Source: Halochromatium roseum (lineage in GTDB: Bacteria > Pseudomonadota > Gammaproteobacteria > Chromatiales > Chromatiaceae). From it: DNA of 62,923 nt. The position numbers and the translations under genes were made by a program. The DNA lies in contig NZ_NHSH01000058.1 in assembly GCF_016653315.1 (NCBI RefSeq), forward strand, positions 1 to 62,923. The letters are read 5' to 3'. Below the pieces are notes generated by a model. It saw only the letters and a program-made list of their open reading frames with translations, did not search any database and had not been told where the DNA came from. Shown here piece after piece: positions 37,887 to 47,166 of this stretch; position 1 is the first letter of the stretch, and every line of letters starts with the position of its first letter.

Positions 37887-39751
37887 GTGCACGCTATGCC
37901 ATCGGGATCGATCTCGGGACCACCCACTCGGCGCTGTCCTATGTCGAGACGGCGAAATGCGAGGGTGAGGAGGTCGATCAGAGCATCCTCAGAATCCCGC
38001 AGCTGACCGCGGCTGGCTCGGTCGAAGACCGCCCGCTGCTGCCGTCTTTCCTCTACCTGCCGCATCCGGACGAGCACAAGCCTGGCGACCTGACCTTACC
38101 CTGGGGAGGCGATCCGACCCGGTTGATCGGTGAACACGCGCGCCGCCAAGGGCTGACGACGCCGATCCGGCTGGTGTCTAGCGCCAAGAGTTGGCTCTGT
38201 CATCCGGACGTCGATCGCAAGGCGGCGATCTTGCCGCCCGAAGTCCCGGCCGATGTGCCCCAGATCTCGCCGTTCGAGGCGAGCGTGCTCTATCTGAGCC
38301 ATCTGCGCGAGGCCTGGAACGGGGTGCATCCCTATGATCCGCTCAACGAGCAAGATGTCACCGTGACCGTACCGGCCTCGTTCGACCCCGCAGCACGCGA
38401 ACTCACCGCCGAGGCCGCCAAGGCGGTCGGTATCGAGAACCTGGTGCTGCTTGAAGAGCCACAGGCTGCGCTGTATAGCTGGGTCAACGATAGCGTCGGG
38501 CGTTGGCGCCACGACGTGAAGGTCGGCGATATCATCCTCGTGATGGATCTCGGTGGCGGTACCTCGGACTTCTCGCTGATCGCGGTGACCGAGCAGGATG
38601 GGGCGCTGGAGCTGACTCGCGTTGCGGTCGGCGAGCATATCCTGCTCGGCGGCGACAACATGGACCTCACCCTGGCCCATGTCGTCAGGCAGAAGCTCAA
38701 GCAGAGCGGGGTCGAGCTCGACCGCTGGCAGCTGCAGGCCCTGACCCACGGCTGCCGCGTGGCCAAGGAGGCCCTGCTGGCCGATGCCGAGCTGGCCTCG
38801 GTGCCGATCGTGGTGCCCAGTCGCGGTGCAAAGCTGATCGGTGGCTCGATTCGCACCGAATTGACCCGAGACGAGGTCGCGACGACTCTGATCAACGGCT
38901 TCTTCCCCGAGGTCTCGGTCGATGAGCGGCCCGCCCAGCGGGCGCGTGGTGCCTTGACCAAGGTCGGATTGCCATTCGCCCAAGACCCAGCCGTAACGCG
39001 ACATCTGGCCGCCTTCTTGAGCAAGCAGGCGGGCGCGACCGAAGACCTCGAGGGCTTTGTCGAGCATCCGCACTGGGCGAGCTTTCTGCATCCCACCGCG
39101 GTGCTATTCAATGGTGGTGTCTTCAACGCCCAAGTCTTGCGCGATCGCGTGCTGCAGGTGCTCAATCAGTGGCTAGCGGCCGAGGACGCGCCACCGGCGC
39201 GGCTGCTGGAGGCGCACGATATGGATCTGGCGGTGGCGCGTGGTGCGGCCTTCTATGCCTACGCGCGCAATCATGGCGGCGTGCGTATCCGGGGTGGCAC
39301 CTCACACTCCTACTATGTGGGTATCGAGCGCAGCATGCCCGCCATCCCCGGCATGGAGCCGGAGCTGCATGCGCTCTGCGTGGTGCCTTTCGGATTGGAA
39401 GAGGGTAGCGAGCCGGTGATGCCGCCGCAGGAGTTTGGGCTGGTGGTGGGTGAGCCGGTCCGGTTTCGGTTCTTCGGCTCGAGCGTCCGCCGCGAAGATC
39501 AGGTCGGCGATCTGCTCGAGGAATGGTCGGACGATGAGTTGGAGGAGATGGAAGAGATCCAGACCAACCTGCCTGCCGACAAGCTCAAGCGCAGTGAGGT
39601 GGTTCCGGTGCGGCTGCGGGCCGCGGTGTCTGAGGTCGGGACCTTGGAGCTGACCGCCATCCCGACCCAGGCCAAGTCCGACGTCGGGGCGTCGGACTGG
39701 AAGGTCTCCTTCAATACGCGGGGTTCTAGCAGCGAGGTTGAGGGCGCCTAA
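37883..39751 (+). CDS. Atypical Hsp70 family chaperone
   Basis: An Hsp70-type ATPase of 622 residues. Phosphate loop 1 is GIDLGTTHSALSYV (about 6-19), the connecting motif NLVLLEEPQAALYSW is near 188-202 and phosphate loop 2 is MDLGGGTSDFSLI near 222-234. After the nucleotide-binding domain the C-terminal part (about 470-622) does not look like the DnaK substrate-binding domain; it carries an acidic stretch LLEEWSDDELEEMEE. It is translationally coupled to the DUF2760 gene. In other Proteobacteria a second, larger Hsp70 often follows, but here the next gene is an unrelated one on the opposite strand. The client is unknown. Confidence 0.92.
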   Translation: MSARYAIGIDLGTTHSALSYVETAKCEGEEVDQSILRIPQLTAAGSVEDRPLLPSFLYLPHPDEHKPGDLTLPWGGDPTRLIGEHARRQGLTTPIRLVSSAKSWLCHPDVDRKAAILPPEVPADVPQISPFEASVLYLSHLREAWNGVHPYDPLNEQDVTVTVPASFDPAARELTAEAAKAVGIENLVLLEEPQAALYSWVNDSVGRWRHDVKVGDIILVMDLGGGTSDFSLIAVTEQDGALELTRVAVGEHILLGGDNMDLTLAHVVRQKLKQSGVELDRWQLQALTHGCRVAKEALLADAELASVPIVVPSRGAKLIGGSIRTELTRDEVATTLINGFFPEVSVDERPAQRARGALTKVGLPFAQDPAVTRHLAAFLSKQAGATEDLEGFVEHPHWASFLHPTAVLFNGGVFNAQVLRDRVLQVLNQWLAAEDAPPARLLEAHDMDLAVARGAAFYAYARNHGGVRIRGGTSHSYYVGIERSMPAIPGMEPELHALCVVPFGLEEGSEPVMPPQEFGLVVGEPVRFRFFGSSVRREDQVGDLLEEWSDDELEEMEEIQTNLPADKLKRSEVVPVRLRAAVSEVGTLELTAIPTQAKSDVGASDWKVSFNTRGSSSEVEGA

Positions 39752-39764
39752 GGCTTCAGGGCGC
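39744..39764. repeat. 21-bp direct repeat, copy 1 (over Hsp70 stop)
   Basis: This copy begins gcgcctaaggcttcagg, includes the TAA stop of the Hsp70 gene, and is identical to 39813-39833. Confidence 0.9.
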
Positions 39765-39812
39765 GGCGCCACAGGCTTGATGGCATGCGCGCATTGCGGA
39801 GCGCCAGTGCGC

Positions 39813-39833
39813 GCGCCTAAGGCTTCAGGGCGC
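39813..39833. repeat. 21-bp direct repeat, copy 2
   Basis: Exact second copy of 39744-39764, 69 bp downstream, in the gap between the convergent Hsp70 and OmpA-domain genes. GC-rich flanks (gcggcgcc) are also shared. Confidence 0.9.
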
Positions 39834-39870
39834 AGCGGCGCCCTGGAACAGGCATCGCGTGAGATTTAGG

Positions 39871-41673
39871 TTAACCAGAGTCACTCGAGTCGTCGGCCGT
39901 CGACGGGTCGCTCTCGGCGGTCACGAAGATCTCGACCCGCCGATTCTGTCGGCGGCCTTCCGGCGTGGTGTTGTCGGCAATCGGTTGGTCTGGACCGGCA
40001 CCGCGGGCAGCGAGCCGCTGCGGGTCGATTCCACGTTCGATCAGCGCCTGGCGCACGGCCTCGGCCCGCTGCTGCGAGAGTGCCTGGTTGATCGCAGCGC
40101 TACCAACGCTATCGGTATGGCCCTCGATCCGGGCTGATAGCTCTGGCCGGGCGGCAAGCAGCGCGGCCGTGCGATCGAGCGTCGGCAGCTGCTGTGTCGG
40201 TAGTGTCGCGCTGCCGCTGGCAAAGCGCAGCTCATCGCTGCCGAGATTGACCAGGATGCCGTCGTCGGTGAGGCGCCCGCCGATCTCTTCAGCGTCTTGT
40301 GGCTGCAGCCGTATCCGCGTGACCGAGCCCTTGGCCTCGGCCAACGCCTCGGCATGATCCGTCGTCTCTTGGGCGAGTTGTGAGCGTAATTGCTCGAGTT
40401 CGTCATCGGCTTGCGCGAGCTGCTGCCTCAGGGCCGCGACCTCGGCATCTTGCTGATCGCGCATCTGTGCTAAGGATGCTCGCTCAGCGGCCAAGGCCTC
40501 ATTGAGCTTGCCGATCTTGGCTTCGGTCTCTAAGACCAGGGCATCACGCTCTTCGAGAGCGATCGCCAGCTGCCTTTGCAGGGGATCATGTGCGTCGGCG
40601 ACGCGCTGCTCGGTCTGTTCGATCTGCTGCTTCAGCTCGGTGAGCTGCTGTTCGTAGGCCTCCTCGAGTTCGATCAGGCGTGCGCTCGCGTCCTCCTCAG
40701 CGCCACGGCTGCGCGCGACTTCAAGCTGCTGATTGAGGGCATGACGGTTTTGATCCAATCGCGCCTGCATTGCGCCGAGTCGCTGTTGTTTCAACTCGAG
40801 CAGGTCTTCATTCTCGTCCATCAAGGCCGCGATCTGCTGCTCGGCTTGTGCTACCGCTGCATCCCGCTGTGTGCGCACCACGGCGAGCTGTTGTTCGAGG
40901 GCGTGGCGATTTTGATCCAGCCGAACCTGTAGGGCCGCGATCCGCTGCCGCTTGGCGGTGAGCCTGTCTTCGTGCTCATCAGTGATCTCGTCGACCCGCG
41001 CCATGGCGATCTCGGTGGCGCCATCGCGCTGCGAACGGACGACCTCGAGCTGCTGATTCAGGGCGACGAGGTTTTGTTCCAATCGGGTCTCGAGTGCGCT
41101 GACCTGCTGACCCTGTTCGGCGAGTGCTTTCTCATGCAGCGCATGCAGCTCCTGGATGCGTCCTTCGGCCTGGGCCTGTGCCATATCGCGCTGATTCCGG
41201 ACCAAGGCTAACTGCTGCTGCAGTGCATGGCGTTGCTGCTCGAGCTTGGCACGCGCAGCACGGATACGTGTCTCGGCGGCATCGAGCTTAGCCCGATGCT
41301 GCTTGGCATCGATCCTGGACTCAGCGATTGCCTGCGCTTGGCGTCGCTGCTCACGCACGACCTCGAGCTGTTGTTGCAGCGCGGTGCGCTCCTGGTCGAG
41401 TCGCGCATTGGCCGCTGCCACTGCGGCGGTGGCGGCGGCCACTGCGGCCCGATGATCCGCATCGCTACCGCGCCCAAGGTTGCTCGCAGCCGTTTGCGAA
41501 TCAGTCGCTGGTTCAGCGACGGACTCGAGTGCTTGCGCAGTTGCCGTTCCAGGGGCGGATTCTGTGAGCTGTGCAGGTACGGACTCGTCGACGGACTCAG
41601 ACTCAGACTCAGGTGCCTGCGCAGTCGCGCTCTCATCTTGATTTTGCTGGATGGTGACTGTGATCGCCACCAT
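39871..41673 (-). CDS. Coiled-coil protein with C-terminal OmpA domain
   Basis: The 600 residues have an acidic Ser/Glu/Ala-rich start (1-75), a long alpha-helical coiled coil (about 75-455) and a peptidoglycan-binding OmpA/MotB domain (about 470-590) with IEGHTDSVGSAAINQALS, RAEAVRQALIERGID and NRRVEIFV. The coiled coil holds five repeats of about 54 residues, beginning at 91, 143, 197, 251 and 305, each with the pattern RLDQNRHALEQQLAVVR. There is no signal peptide or membrane helix, and a stop codon at 41677-41679 blocks extension upstream. Such proteins normally cross the membrane, so the gene may be 5'-truncated, or the N-terminus may be supplied elsewhere. Confidence 0.82.
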   Translation of the reverse strand: MVAITVTIQQNQDESATAQAPESESESVDESVPAQLTESAPGTATAQALESVAEPATDSQTAASNLGRGSDADHRAAVAAATAAVAAANARLDQERTALQQQLEVVREQRRQAQAIAESRIDAKQHRAKLDAAETRIRAARAKLEQQRHALQQQLALVRNQRDMAQAQAEGRIQELHALHEKALAEQGQQVSALETRLEQNLVALNQQLEVVRSQRDGATEIAMARVDEITDEHEDRLTAKRQRIAALQVRLDQNRHALEQQLAVVRTQRDAAVAQAEQQIAALMDENEDLLELKQQRLGAMQARLDQNRHALNQQLEVARSRGAEEDASARLIELEEAYEQQLTELKQQIEQTEQRVADAHDPLQRQLAIALEERDALVLETEAKIGKLNEALAAERASLAQMRDQQDAEVAALRQQLAQADDELEQLRSQLAQETTDHAEALAEAKGSVTRIRLQPQDAEEIGGRLTDDGILVNLGSDELRFASGSATLPTQQLPTLDRTAALLAARPELSARIEGHTDSVGSAAINQALSQQRAEAVRQALIERGIDPQRLAARGAGPDQPIADNTTPEGRRQNRRVEIFVTAESDPSTADDSSDSG

Positions 41674-42228
41674 TGACTATGGCGCAGCTCATCTCCTCTG
41701 TCGCGGCGCATCGCGCTGCAAGCCTCTTCGGTCTGGATAACCGTTATTCGAATGTGATACAGGATTCAGGCGAATTCGGGTGATCGCGAATGCCGTCATC
41801 GTTCAGTCGCGCTGGGTCCGTCTCGCGAGTGAGGGCGGAAAGCGGTTTTTTTTCTAATGGGGTTTTCGACCGCCGGCCCGTCACAGGGATGTAATATAGC
41901 CTTATTTTGATCCGAGTCAAGTATTTGTTATAAGTTGCTTGCATGTTTCATGTGAGTTTCGCTGTTTGGCATGTTTTTTAATTTAGTAAGTTCGTATTTC
42001 ATCAATTGGTGTAGCAGTGATATTGCATTGTTCGAGATTGAGCACAGCGATCTGCCGATCCTGGTCCAGATCGTCGATTGGGTGCGCATCCCCGTGGCCT
42101 TTCGGGAGGAGCAGATCGAAGTGGGTTCTGTCGTCTTGCAGCCGCCCGATGGATACCCTGCCGCCTTGCCCTCGAGCAAGGACGTTGACGCGGGTTAACA
42201 GTCCATCCGCGCCCTGCGATCAGCTTGA
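41674..42228. other. Intergenic, partly AT-rich, no recognised gene
   Basis: This gap between two minus-strand genes shifts from GC-rich to AT-rich and back. A 75-codon frame at 41971-42198 and an overlapping minus-strand frame exist but match nothing I know. A T8 run at 41846-41853 could be part of a terminator but has no strong stem before it. Confidence 0.55.
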
Positions 42229-44757
42229 TCAATGCTTCATCGAGCTTGGCATCTTGTGCTGGTCGAACGGACTCGAGTCGATGCCGCCGCTTGGCTGCAC
42301 GAGAGGCGGGTTCGAGTCGATGCCGGCGTGCAGGCGGAGCTTGTCGATCAGTTCATAGGTGACGCTGGTCTTGCTGATATAGTCGACCGCGCCGGCTTCG
42401 ATCATCGCCCCGGCGCGGTCGGTTTCTTGATGCAGCGAGAGGCCAATCACGCGAATCGATGGCCAGCGGTGATGGATGATGCGAGTGGCCTCGAGGCCGT
42501 TCATCTCGGGCATGGCAAAGTCCATCAACACCATGTCTGGCTGCAGTTGCCTGACCTTCTCGATCGCCTCGCGGCCGTTCGAGGCCTCGCCGATCACCAG
42601 CAGCCAGTGTCTCTCTTCGCTCAGCAGTGATGAGAGGGCATCGCGCAGGACGACATGGTCGTCGACGAGCAGTACGGTCACCGGCTTTATGGGTCGCGGA
42701 GCTTGGAGTAAGCGGCAGGCCGGGGTTATGGGCGCCGATTCAACCAGCTCGAACACCGCTGGCGCGGATCGAACTTGCTGCGGCTGCTGCGGAGTCTCCA
42801 AGGGTGCGTCCAAGATGACCAGGGTGCCGCCGTCTGGATTGTCGGTCACTGTTGCCGAGCCGCCCAGCAACCGCATGCGCTCGCGCATTGAGGTCAGCCC
42901 AAGATGGCAGCCACTGCTCGGGGAGTGCTCGCCTTCGCTAGCGGCGAGGCCCTTGCCGCGGTCGCTGATCATGATCCGCAAGGCGCGCTCGCCCCGCTTG
43001 CGCAGCTCGATCCGTGCCTCCATCACCCCCGCGTGCTTGATCACGTTGAAGAGGGCCTCGCGCACACAGTCGAACAGCAGTCCTCGCAGCATGTCATCCT
43101 CGGGTGATAGCGACGGCTCTAGAGCGAGGCTGACCTCAAGCTCGTAGCGTTTCCGCATGCTTTGCGCGAGCCAATTCAGGGCATCAGAAAAACTGCTGTT
43201 GTGGAGGACCTGTGGCCAGAGATCAGACGTCAGGTTTCGCGAGATCCCAATCGCCTCATTGAGTAGCATCTTGAGCTTGGCCAACTCCTGTGCGCAGCTG
43301 TCCTGCAAGTGCCAATCGAGGCGCGCAGTGGCCATTGTTGCGCCGACCAGCAGCTGTTGCAGATGGTCGTGCAGCACCTGCGCTAGGCGCATGCGTTCGC
43401 GTTGCTCAGCGCGTGTGAGTTCCTGTGCGAGCAGGCTGAGCTGGTAGGCGTGTTCCTTGAGCTGCTTGCGCGACCGGTGCAAGGCCTTGTCGGCCTGTTT
43501 GCGCCGTTCGATGTCGCGCCCGGAGCCAACGAAGCCGACGAAGCGGCCATCGTCTTCGAACAGTGGCCGTGCTGAGCATGAGAGCCAACGCCAGCGCTGA
43601 TCGGCACGCCGTGCACGAAGCTCGAGATGGAAGGCTTGCCGATCTTTGAGTGCGCTCGCCATGCGCGCCTGCACACGTGAAAAATCCCCCGGATGCACCA
43701 GCGCACAGCAGCCGGTGGTGGCCATCTGAGCCGTGGTGACGCCGAAATACTCGGTGAAAGCACGGTTGACGTACTCAATTTGGCCCTCGGCATCGACCAG
43801 CCAGGTCATCGTCGGCAAGCTATCGGCCATCACGCGAAAACGCCGCTCGCTTTCGCGCAGCGCTGTCGCTTGTCGTTGGGCCTCGCGGCCAGCCTCTAGC
43901 TCGGTCACGTCGAGCGAGAGGGTGCAGAGGGCGCTGATGTCGTGATTGCTGTCGAGCCATGGAAAGCGCGTGGACATCATCAGGCGCTCGCCGTTGGGCG
44001 TCGGCAACCGATCCTCGGTGGTCTGAGGCGCTTTCGTCTGCAGTATTCGCCGATCATGCTCGGCGATCTTGGCTGCGGCCGGAGCTGGAAAGACATCCTC
44101 AGTGCGCTGACCGATGACCTCGTCCGCGCAGACGCCGAGTAGCTCCTCGCCGCGCTTGTTCAAGCTCAGAATGCGCAGCTCAGGGTCTTTGACGCAGGCC
44201 ATCATCGGGCTGTTGTCGAGCATGGCCTGCAGGGCGTACTTGGTGGTGAACTGTGCTTGCTCGATCCGCTCGTGATCGGTGATGTCATGGGCGCACAGCA
44301 AGATACCATCGACATCAGCTCGGCCCGGGGGCTGACGATAGGGGGCATAGGTCACCAGCACAAAGCGTCGGCCTTCAGCGGGCCAATCGAACCAGGCGTT
44401 GTAGCGCACGAGATTGCCGTCAAGGGCCTGGTCGAGCTTCGGTTTGATCAGGTCGTTGAAGACCTGTTTGCCGATCACCTCGGGAACCAATCGCCCGATG
44501 ACCGCCTCGCGCGGTCGACCGGCGCGCTGCGCGAACGCCTGGTTGATGATTTGGTAGCGGTAGTCTGGCCCGATCAGCGCTAACGCATCGGGCGAGCTGT
44601 CCATCATCGAGGTATAGACGCCGAGCCGTTGCTGCAGAGTATGCCGCCAGTGACGGCCCAGGATGAGCATCGCCACCAGCAGGAGGCTCAGGCAGCCGCA
44701 GACAGCAGCAAGCAGGATGAGCCCTGTGTTCAGCTCGTCGAGTTTCATGGTCAACAT
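42229..44757 (-). CDS. PAS-rich NarL-type hybrid histidine kinase with receiver
   Basis: An 842-residue signalling protein. One N-terminal membrane helix (about 10-32) is followed by three PAS domains (about 45-165, 170-295 and 305-425), each with the PAS FVG/ERRK-type end, then a HisKA_3 dimerisation domain (QRERMRLAQVLHDHLQQLL, His near 461), a HATPase (about 555-655, ISDRGKGLA and HLGLTSMRERMRLLGG) and a C-terminal receiver (LLVDDHVVLRD, phospho-acceptor Asp in MDFAMPEMNG near 745). The receiver resembles those of NarL-family regulators but has no HTH behind it. It probably passes phosphate within the signalling cluster 42229-51393. Confidence 0.9.
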   Translation of the reverse strand: MLTMKLDELNTGLILLAAVCGCLSLLLVAMLILGRHWRHTLQQRLGVYTSMMDSSPDALALIGPDYRYQIINQAFAQRAGRPREAVIGRLVPEVIGKQVFNDLIKPKLDQALDGNLVRYNAWFDWPAEGRRFVLVTYAPYRQPPGRADVDGILLCAHDITDHERIEQAQFTTKYALQAMLDNSPMMACVKDPELRILSLNKRGEELLGVCADEVIGQRTEDVFPAPAAAKIAEHDRRILQTKAPQTTEDRLPTPNGERLMMSTRFPWLDSNHDISALCTLSLDVTELEAGREAQRQATALRESERRFRVMADSLPTMTWLVDAEGQIEYVNRAFTEYFGVTTAQMATTGCCALVHPGDFSRVQARMASALKDRQAFHLELRARRADQRWRWLSCSARPLFEDDGRFVGFVGSGRDIERRKQADKALHRSRKQLKEHAYQLSLLAQELTRAEQRERMRLAQVLHDHLQQLLVGATMATARLDWHLQDSCAQELAKLKMLLNEAIGISRNLTSDLWPQVLHNSSFSDALNWLAQSMRKRYELEVSLALEPSLSPEDDMLRGLLFDCVREALFNVIKHAGVMEARIELRKRGERALRIMISDRGKGLAASEGEHSPSSGCHLGLTSMRERMRLLGGSATVTDNPDGGTLVILDAPLETPQQPQQVRSAPAVFELVESAPITPACRLLQAPRPIKPVTVLLVDDHVVLRDALSSLLSEERHWLLVIGEASNGREAIEKVRQLQPDMVLMDFAMPEMNGLEATRIIHHRWPSIRVIGLSLHQETDRAGAMIEAGAVDYISKTSVTYELIDKLRLHAGIDSNPPLVQPSGGIDSSPFDQHKMPSSMKH

Positions 44758-44820
44758 CGGTTCACGACTCCCTTGGCGATTGTTGTTGGCAGTCTTCGCC
44801 GAATCCAGCTAGCCTCGTCC

Positions 44821-44870
44821 TGAGCCGTCCTGAGCCGTCCTGAGCCGTCCTGAGCCGTCCTGAGCCGTCC
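44821..44870. repeat. 10-bp tandem repeat, five perfect units
   Basis: tgagccgtcc is repeated five times, with partial and diverged units on both sides (cgtcc before; tgaatcatcc after). It lies upstream of the minus-strand hybrid kinase gene and beyond the end of the next kinase gene. An in-frame reading would give QDGSG-like repeats, but no gene is supported here. Confidence 0.95.
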
Positions 44871-44899
44871 TGAATCATCCTCATCCTGAGCCTCCTGAG

Positions 44900-45934
44900 T
44901 CATTCGGGGTTGGCGCTGGTTGCTGATGACCAGTCTGGAATATCGCATTGCAGTAGGGTGCCGCCGTCCGGCGGGGAGATGAACCGACACTGCCCTCCAA
45001 GGATGTTGGCGCGGCTGCGCATCAGGCGCAGGCCAAGACCGCTGTCTGCGTCGGCTGCTCCCCTGAGGCTGCGACCATTGTCACGGATGCTCAGGCGAAT
45101 CCGGTCATCAGTGTTTTGCAGGTGGATCTCGATGCAGGTCGCCTGCCCGAGGTGGATGGCGTTGTTGACGGCCTCCTGCGCGATCCGAAACAGGTGCAAG
45201 GTCTGGGTATGGTCGCTGATGCTTAGTCCACTCTTGTCGTGGAAGCGGCAGTCGAGTCCGAAGTTGTGTTGCACGCGTGCCGCCAGTTCACGCAGCGCGG
45301 CCGGGAGGCTATCGCTTGCGAGGTCGGCTGGGGCGAGCCGCTTGGATAACTGACGGGCGCTGTTGAGGGTTCGTTTGATGTGGCCCTGCAGCTGTTCGAA
45401 GTCTTGCTCGAGCTTCGAGTCTTTGACTGAGAGCGCTAGCTTTCGCTCGATCGTGGAGGCGAGCATCAGGATAGCGCTGAGCTGTTGCGCGATGTCGTCG
45501 TGAATCTCGCGGCTGACCTGCTGCTGCTGGCGCGTGTTGAGTTCGATGAGCTGGTGCTCGAGGCGCCGGCGCTCGCTGAGGTCGCGGACGACGAATACGA
45601 ACAGATCCTGGTCGGCCGCCGGGCGAACCGCGACCTCAGCCAAGAAGATGTCATCGTCTGGGCGGCGTCCTTCGATCAATAGATCCTGCTCGCCGAGGGC
45701 TGTGTCCGCCGCCTCAGCGCAGAGATGATCCTGTAGCAATTGTGTAGAGAGGGTCGAGAAGAGCAACTCCAGCGGTTGTCCGATGACGGCTGTGCTGCAG
45801 CATGCAAACAGGACCTCTGCGGCGGGATTGAAGTCGAGGATGCGACCGGCGCCATCGACCGTAATCAGGGCATCAGCGACTGCATTGATGATCGCGCGCA
45901 GCTGTTCGCGCTCAAGCGTGCGCTTAGCGGTCAT
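44900..45934 (-). CDS. PAS-domain NarL-type sensor histidine kinase
   Basis: Cytoplasmic kinase with a PAS domain (LREIINAVADALITVDGAG-like start, RPDDDIFLAEVAVRP) and a HisKA_3 domain with His in VSREIHDDIAQQLSAILML, followed by a HATPase (LFRIAQEAVNNAI, SIRDNGRSL, GLGLRLMRSRANILGG). The C-terminal 200 residues are closely related to those of the CheB/CheR-kinase at 47167. The reading frame runs to 46159 and overlaps the regulator gene, but the first 75 residues look non-coding, so the start at 45934 (MTAKRTLEREQ) is preferred. It lies just after the NarL-type regulator gene on the same strand and is its likely partner. Confidence 0.85.
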   Translation of the reverse strand: MTAKRTLEREQLRAIINAVADALITVDGAGRILDFNPAAEVLFACCSTAVIGQPLELLFSTLSTQLLQDHLCAEAADTALGEQDLLIEGRRPDDDIFLAEVAVRPAADQDLFVFVVRDLSERRRLEHQLIELNTRQQQQVSREIHDDIAQQLSAILMLASTIERKLALSVKDSKLEQDFEQLQGHIKRTLNSARQLSKRLAPADLASDSLPAALRELAARVQHNFGLDCRFHDKSGLSISDHTQTLHLFRIAQEAVNNAIHLGQATCIEIHLQNTDDRIRLSIRDNGRSLRGAADADSGLGLRLMRSRANILGGQCRFISPPDGGTLLQCDIPDWSSATSANPE

Positions 45935-46137
45935 CGATGGAGATCGCGCGCCGGGTGCGGCGCGCGCGTTGAGCGATATTGATGGTTGGCATCTCTGCTT
46001 GATCGCCGAAGCTTCCGTCCGTTGTTGCTCAGCGTTTGTGGTTGGCGCTTGATATAGCGCGTATCGCGGATCAGGACCTTTGGGCGTGCTGAGCGACCTG
46101 ACGGCGGGCGACTGCCGCGCCGTAGGGTGCTTGCAGC

Positions 46138-46815
46138 CTAGCGTTGCTCGAGATCCCACTGCACCGCGTGCCGCATCAACTGGCCGGCCGAGGTGAGGCC
46201 GAGTTTTCGCTTAATCTTCTCGCGGTGTGTCTCGACCGTCTTCACGCTCAGACTGAGTTGCTTGGCGATCTCGGTGGTGGAGCGGCCTTGGCCGATGAGC
46301 CAGAAGACCTCGAGTTCCCGGTTGCTGAGCTCGTCGATCGATGAGCCAGCCGTTGGTTGTTTCTGGTGCGCAAAGCCGGTGATGATGCGCTCGACGACAT
46401 CGGGGCTGAGATAGATCTTGCCGGCCAGCACCTGGCGCAAGGCGTCGATGACATGGCCGGCCACCTCGTGCTTATTGATGTAGCCGTGGGCGCCGGAGTT
46501 GATGGCGCGCTCGGCAAACAGCGATTCATCGCGCATCGAGCAGACCAGCATGCGCAGTTCCGGATACCGGCTCTTGAGCCGACGAATCAGCTCGAGACCG
46601 TTTCCGTCTTCGAGTGACAGATCGATGATGGCGATGTCTGGGTTGAGTTCGCGGGCGAGATCCTGGGCTTCACGAATCTTCCCGGTTTCGCCGCAGACGG
46701 TGAGATCAGCTGCCTCGCTGATCACGCCTTTGAGCCCCTCGCGCACGAGTGGGTGATCATCAACGATCAAGACGGTTCGTTTTCTGGCGTTCAGCTGCCA
46801 CCTCCTGGATCGCAT
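46138..46815 (-). CDS. NarL/FixJ-family response regulator
   Basis: DNA-binding regulator of 225 residues. The receiver (14-130) has acidic residues Asp19/Asp20 (LIVDDHPLVREG), phospho-acceptor Asp65 (IAIIDLSLEDGNG) and Lys in YINKHEV. The LuxR-type helix-turn-helix (about 160-215) reads LSNRELEVFWLIGQGRS and VKTVETHREKIKRKL. It is the only DNA-binding output protein in the signalling cluster, upstream of and cotranscribed with the PAS kinase. Target genes are not known; the neighbouring polysaccharide genes are candidates by position only. Confidence 0.94.
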   Translation of the reverse strand: MRSRRWQLNARKRTVLIVDDHPLVREGLKGVISEAADLTVCGETGKIREAQDLARELNPDIAIIDLSLEDGNGLELIRRLKSRYPELRMLVCSMRDESLFAERAINSGAHGYINKHEVAGHVIDALRQVLAGKIYLSPDVVERIITGFAHQKQPTAGSSIDELSNRELEVFWLIGQGRSTTEIAKQLSLSVKTVETHREKIKRKLGLTSAGQLMRHAVQWDLEQR

Positions 46816-47166
46816 CTGGCAAAACAGATGACGGTTTCCCCTGGTTTTCGGGCCGAGGCCCGATCGGACACACAGTAGTTGTGCTTATAGAGTGTGTCTG
46901 CGGACTGCGGACGATGCCATCAGGGATTTCCTGATCTATTCGCTGAGCGGTCTCGTGGAATACTGTTTTTCGCAGGTCGTCGTCTCATCTGCATTTTTTC
47001 GGTGTCTGCAACCAGCGGAGTACGCATGAGTGACGCGATTCTTGACAGCAGCAGTCGTCCCGTTGCGGCATGCTAGGCTGTTGCTCGAGGTTGGACTCAG
47101 CCCGAGCCGACCCGATCCGATCCGATCCGATCCGATCCGATCACTGCTGCGGCCGGGAACCCATCC
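46816..47166. other. Divergent intergenic region with pentamer repeat
   Basis: The region separates the minus-strand regulator gene from the plus-strand CheB/CheR-kinase gene and must hold both promoters. A TTGACA at 47042-47047 has no good -10 box at the right spacing. The CCGAT array at 47112-47141 ends about 25 bp before the GTG start. Confidence 0.6.
47112..47141. repeat. CCGAT pentanucleotide array, six units
   Basis: Six perfect copies of CCGAT lie 25 bp upstream of the GTG start of the CheB/CheR-kinase gene. Changes in copy number would shift promoter or leader spacing by 5 bp. Confidence 0.97.

Noticed and set aside
41971-42198. 75-codon frame as a small gene
   Set aside because: No ribosome site, no homology, and base composition changes abruptly within it.
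42002-42232. Arg-rich minus-strand frame as a transposase fragment
   Set aside because: No DDE or HTH motif; looks like a GC-rich shadow frame.
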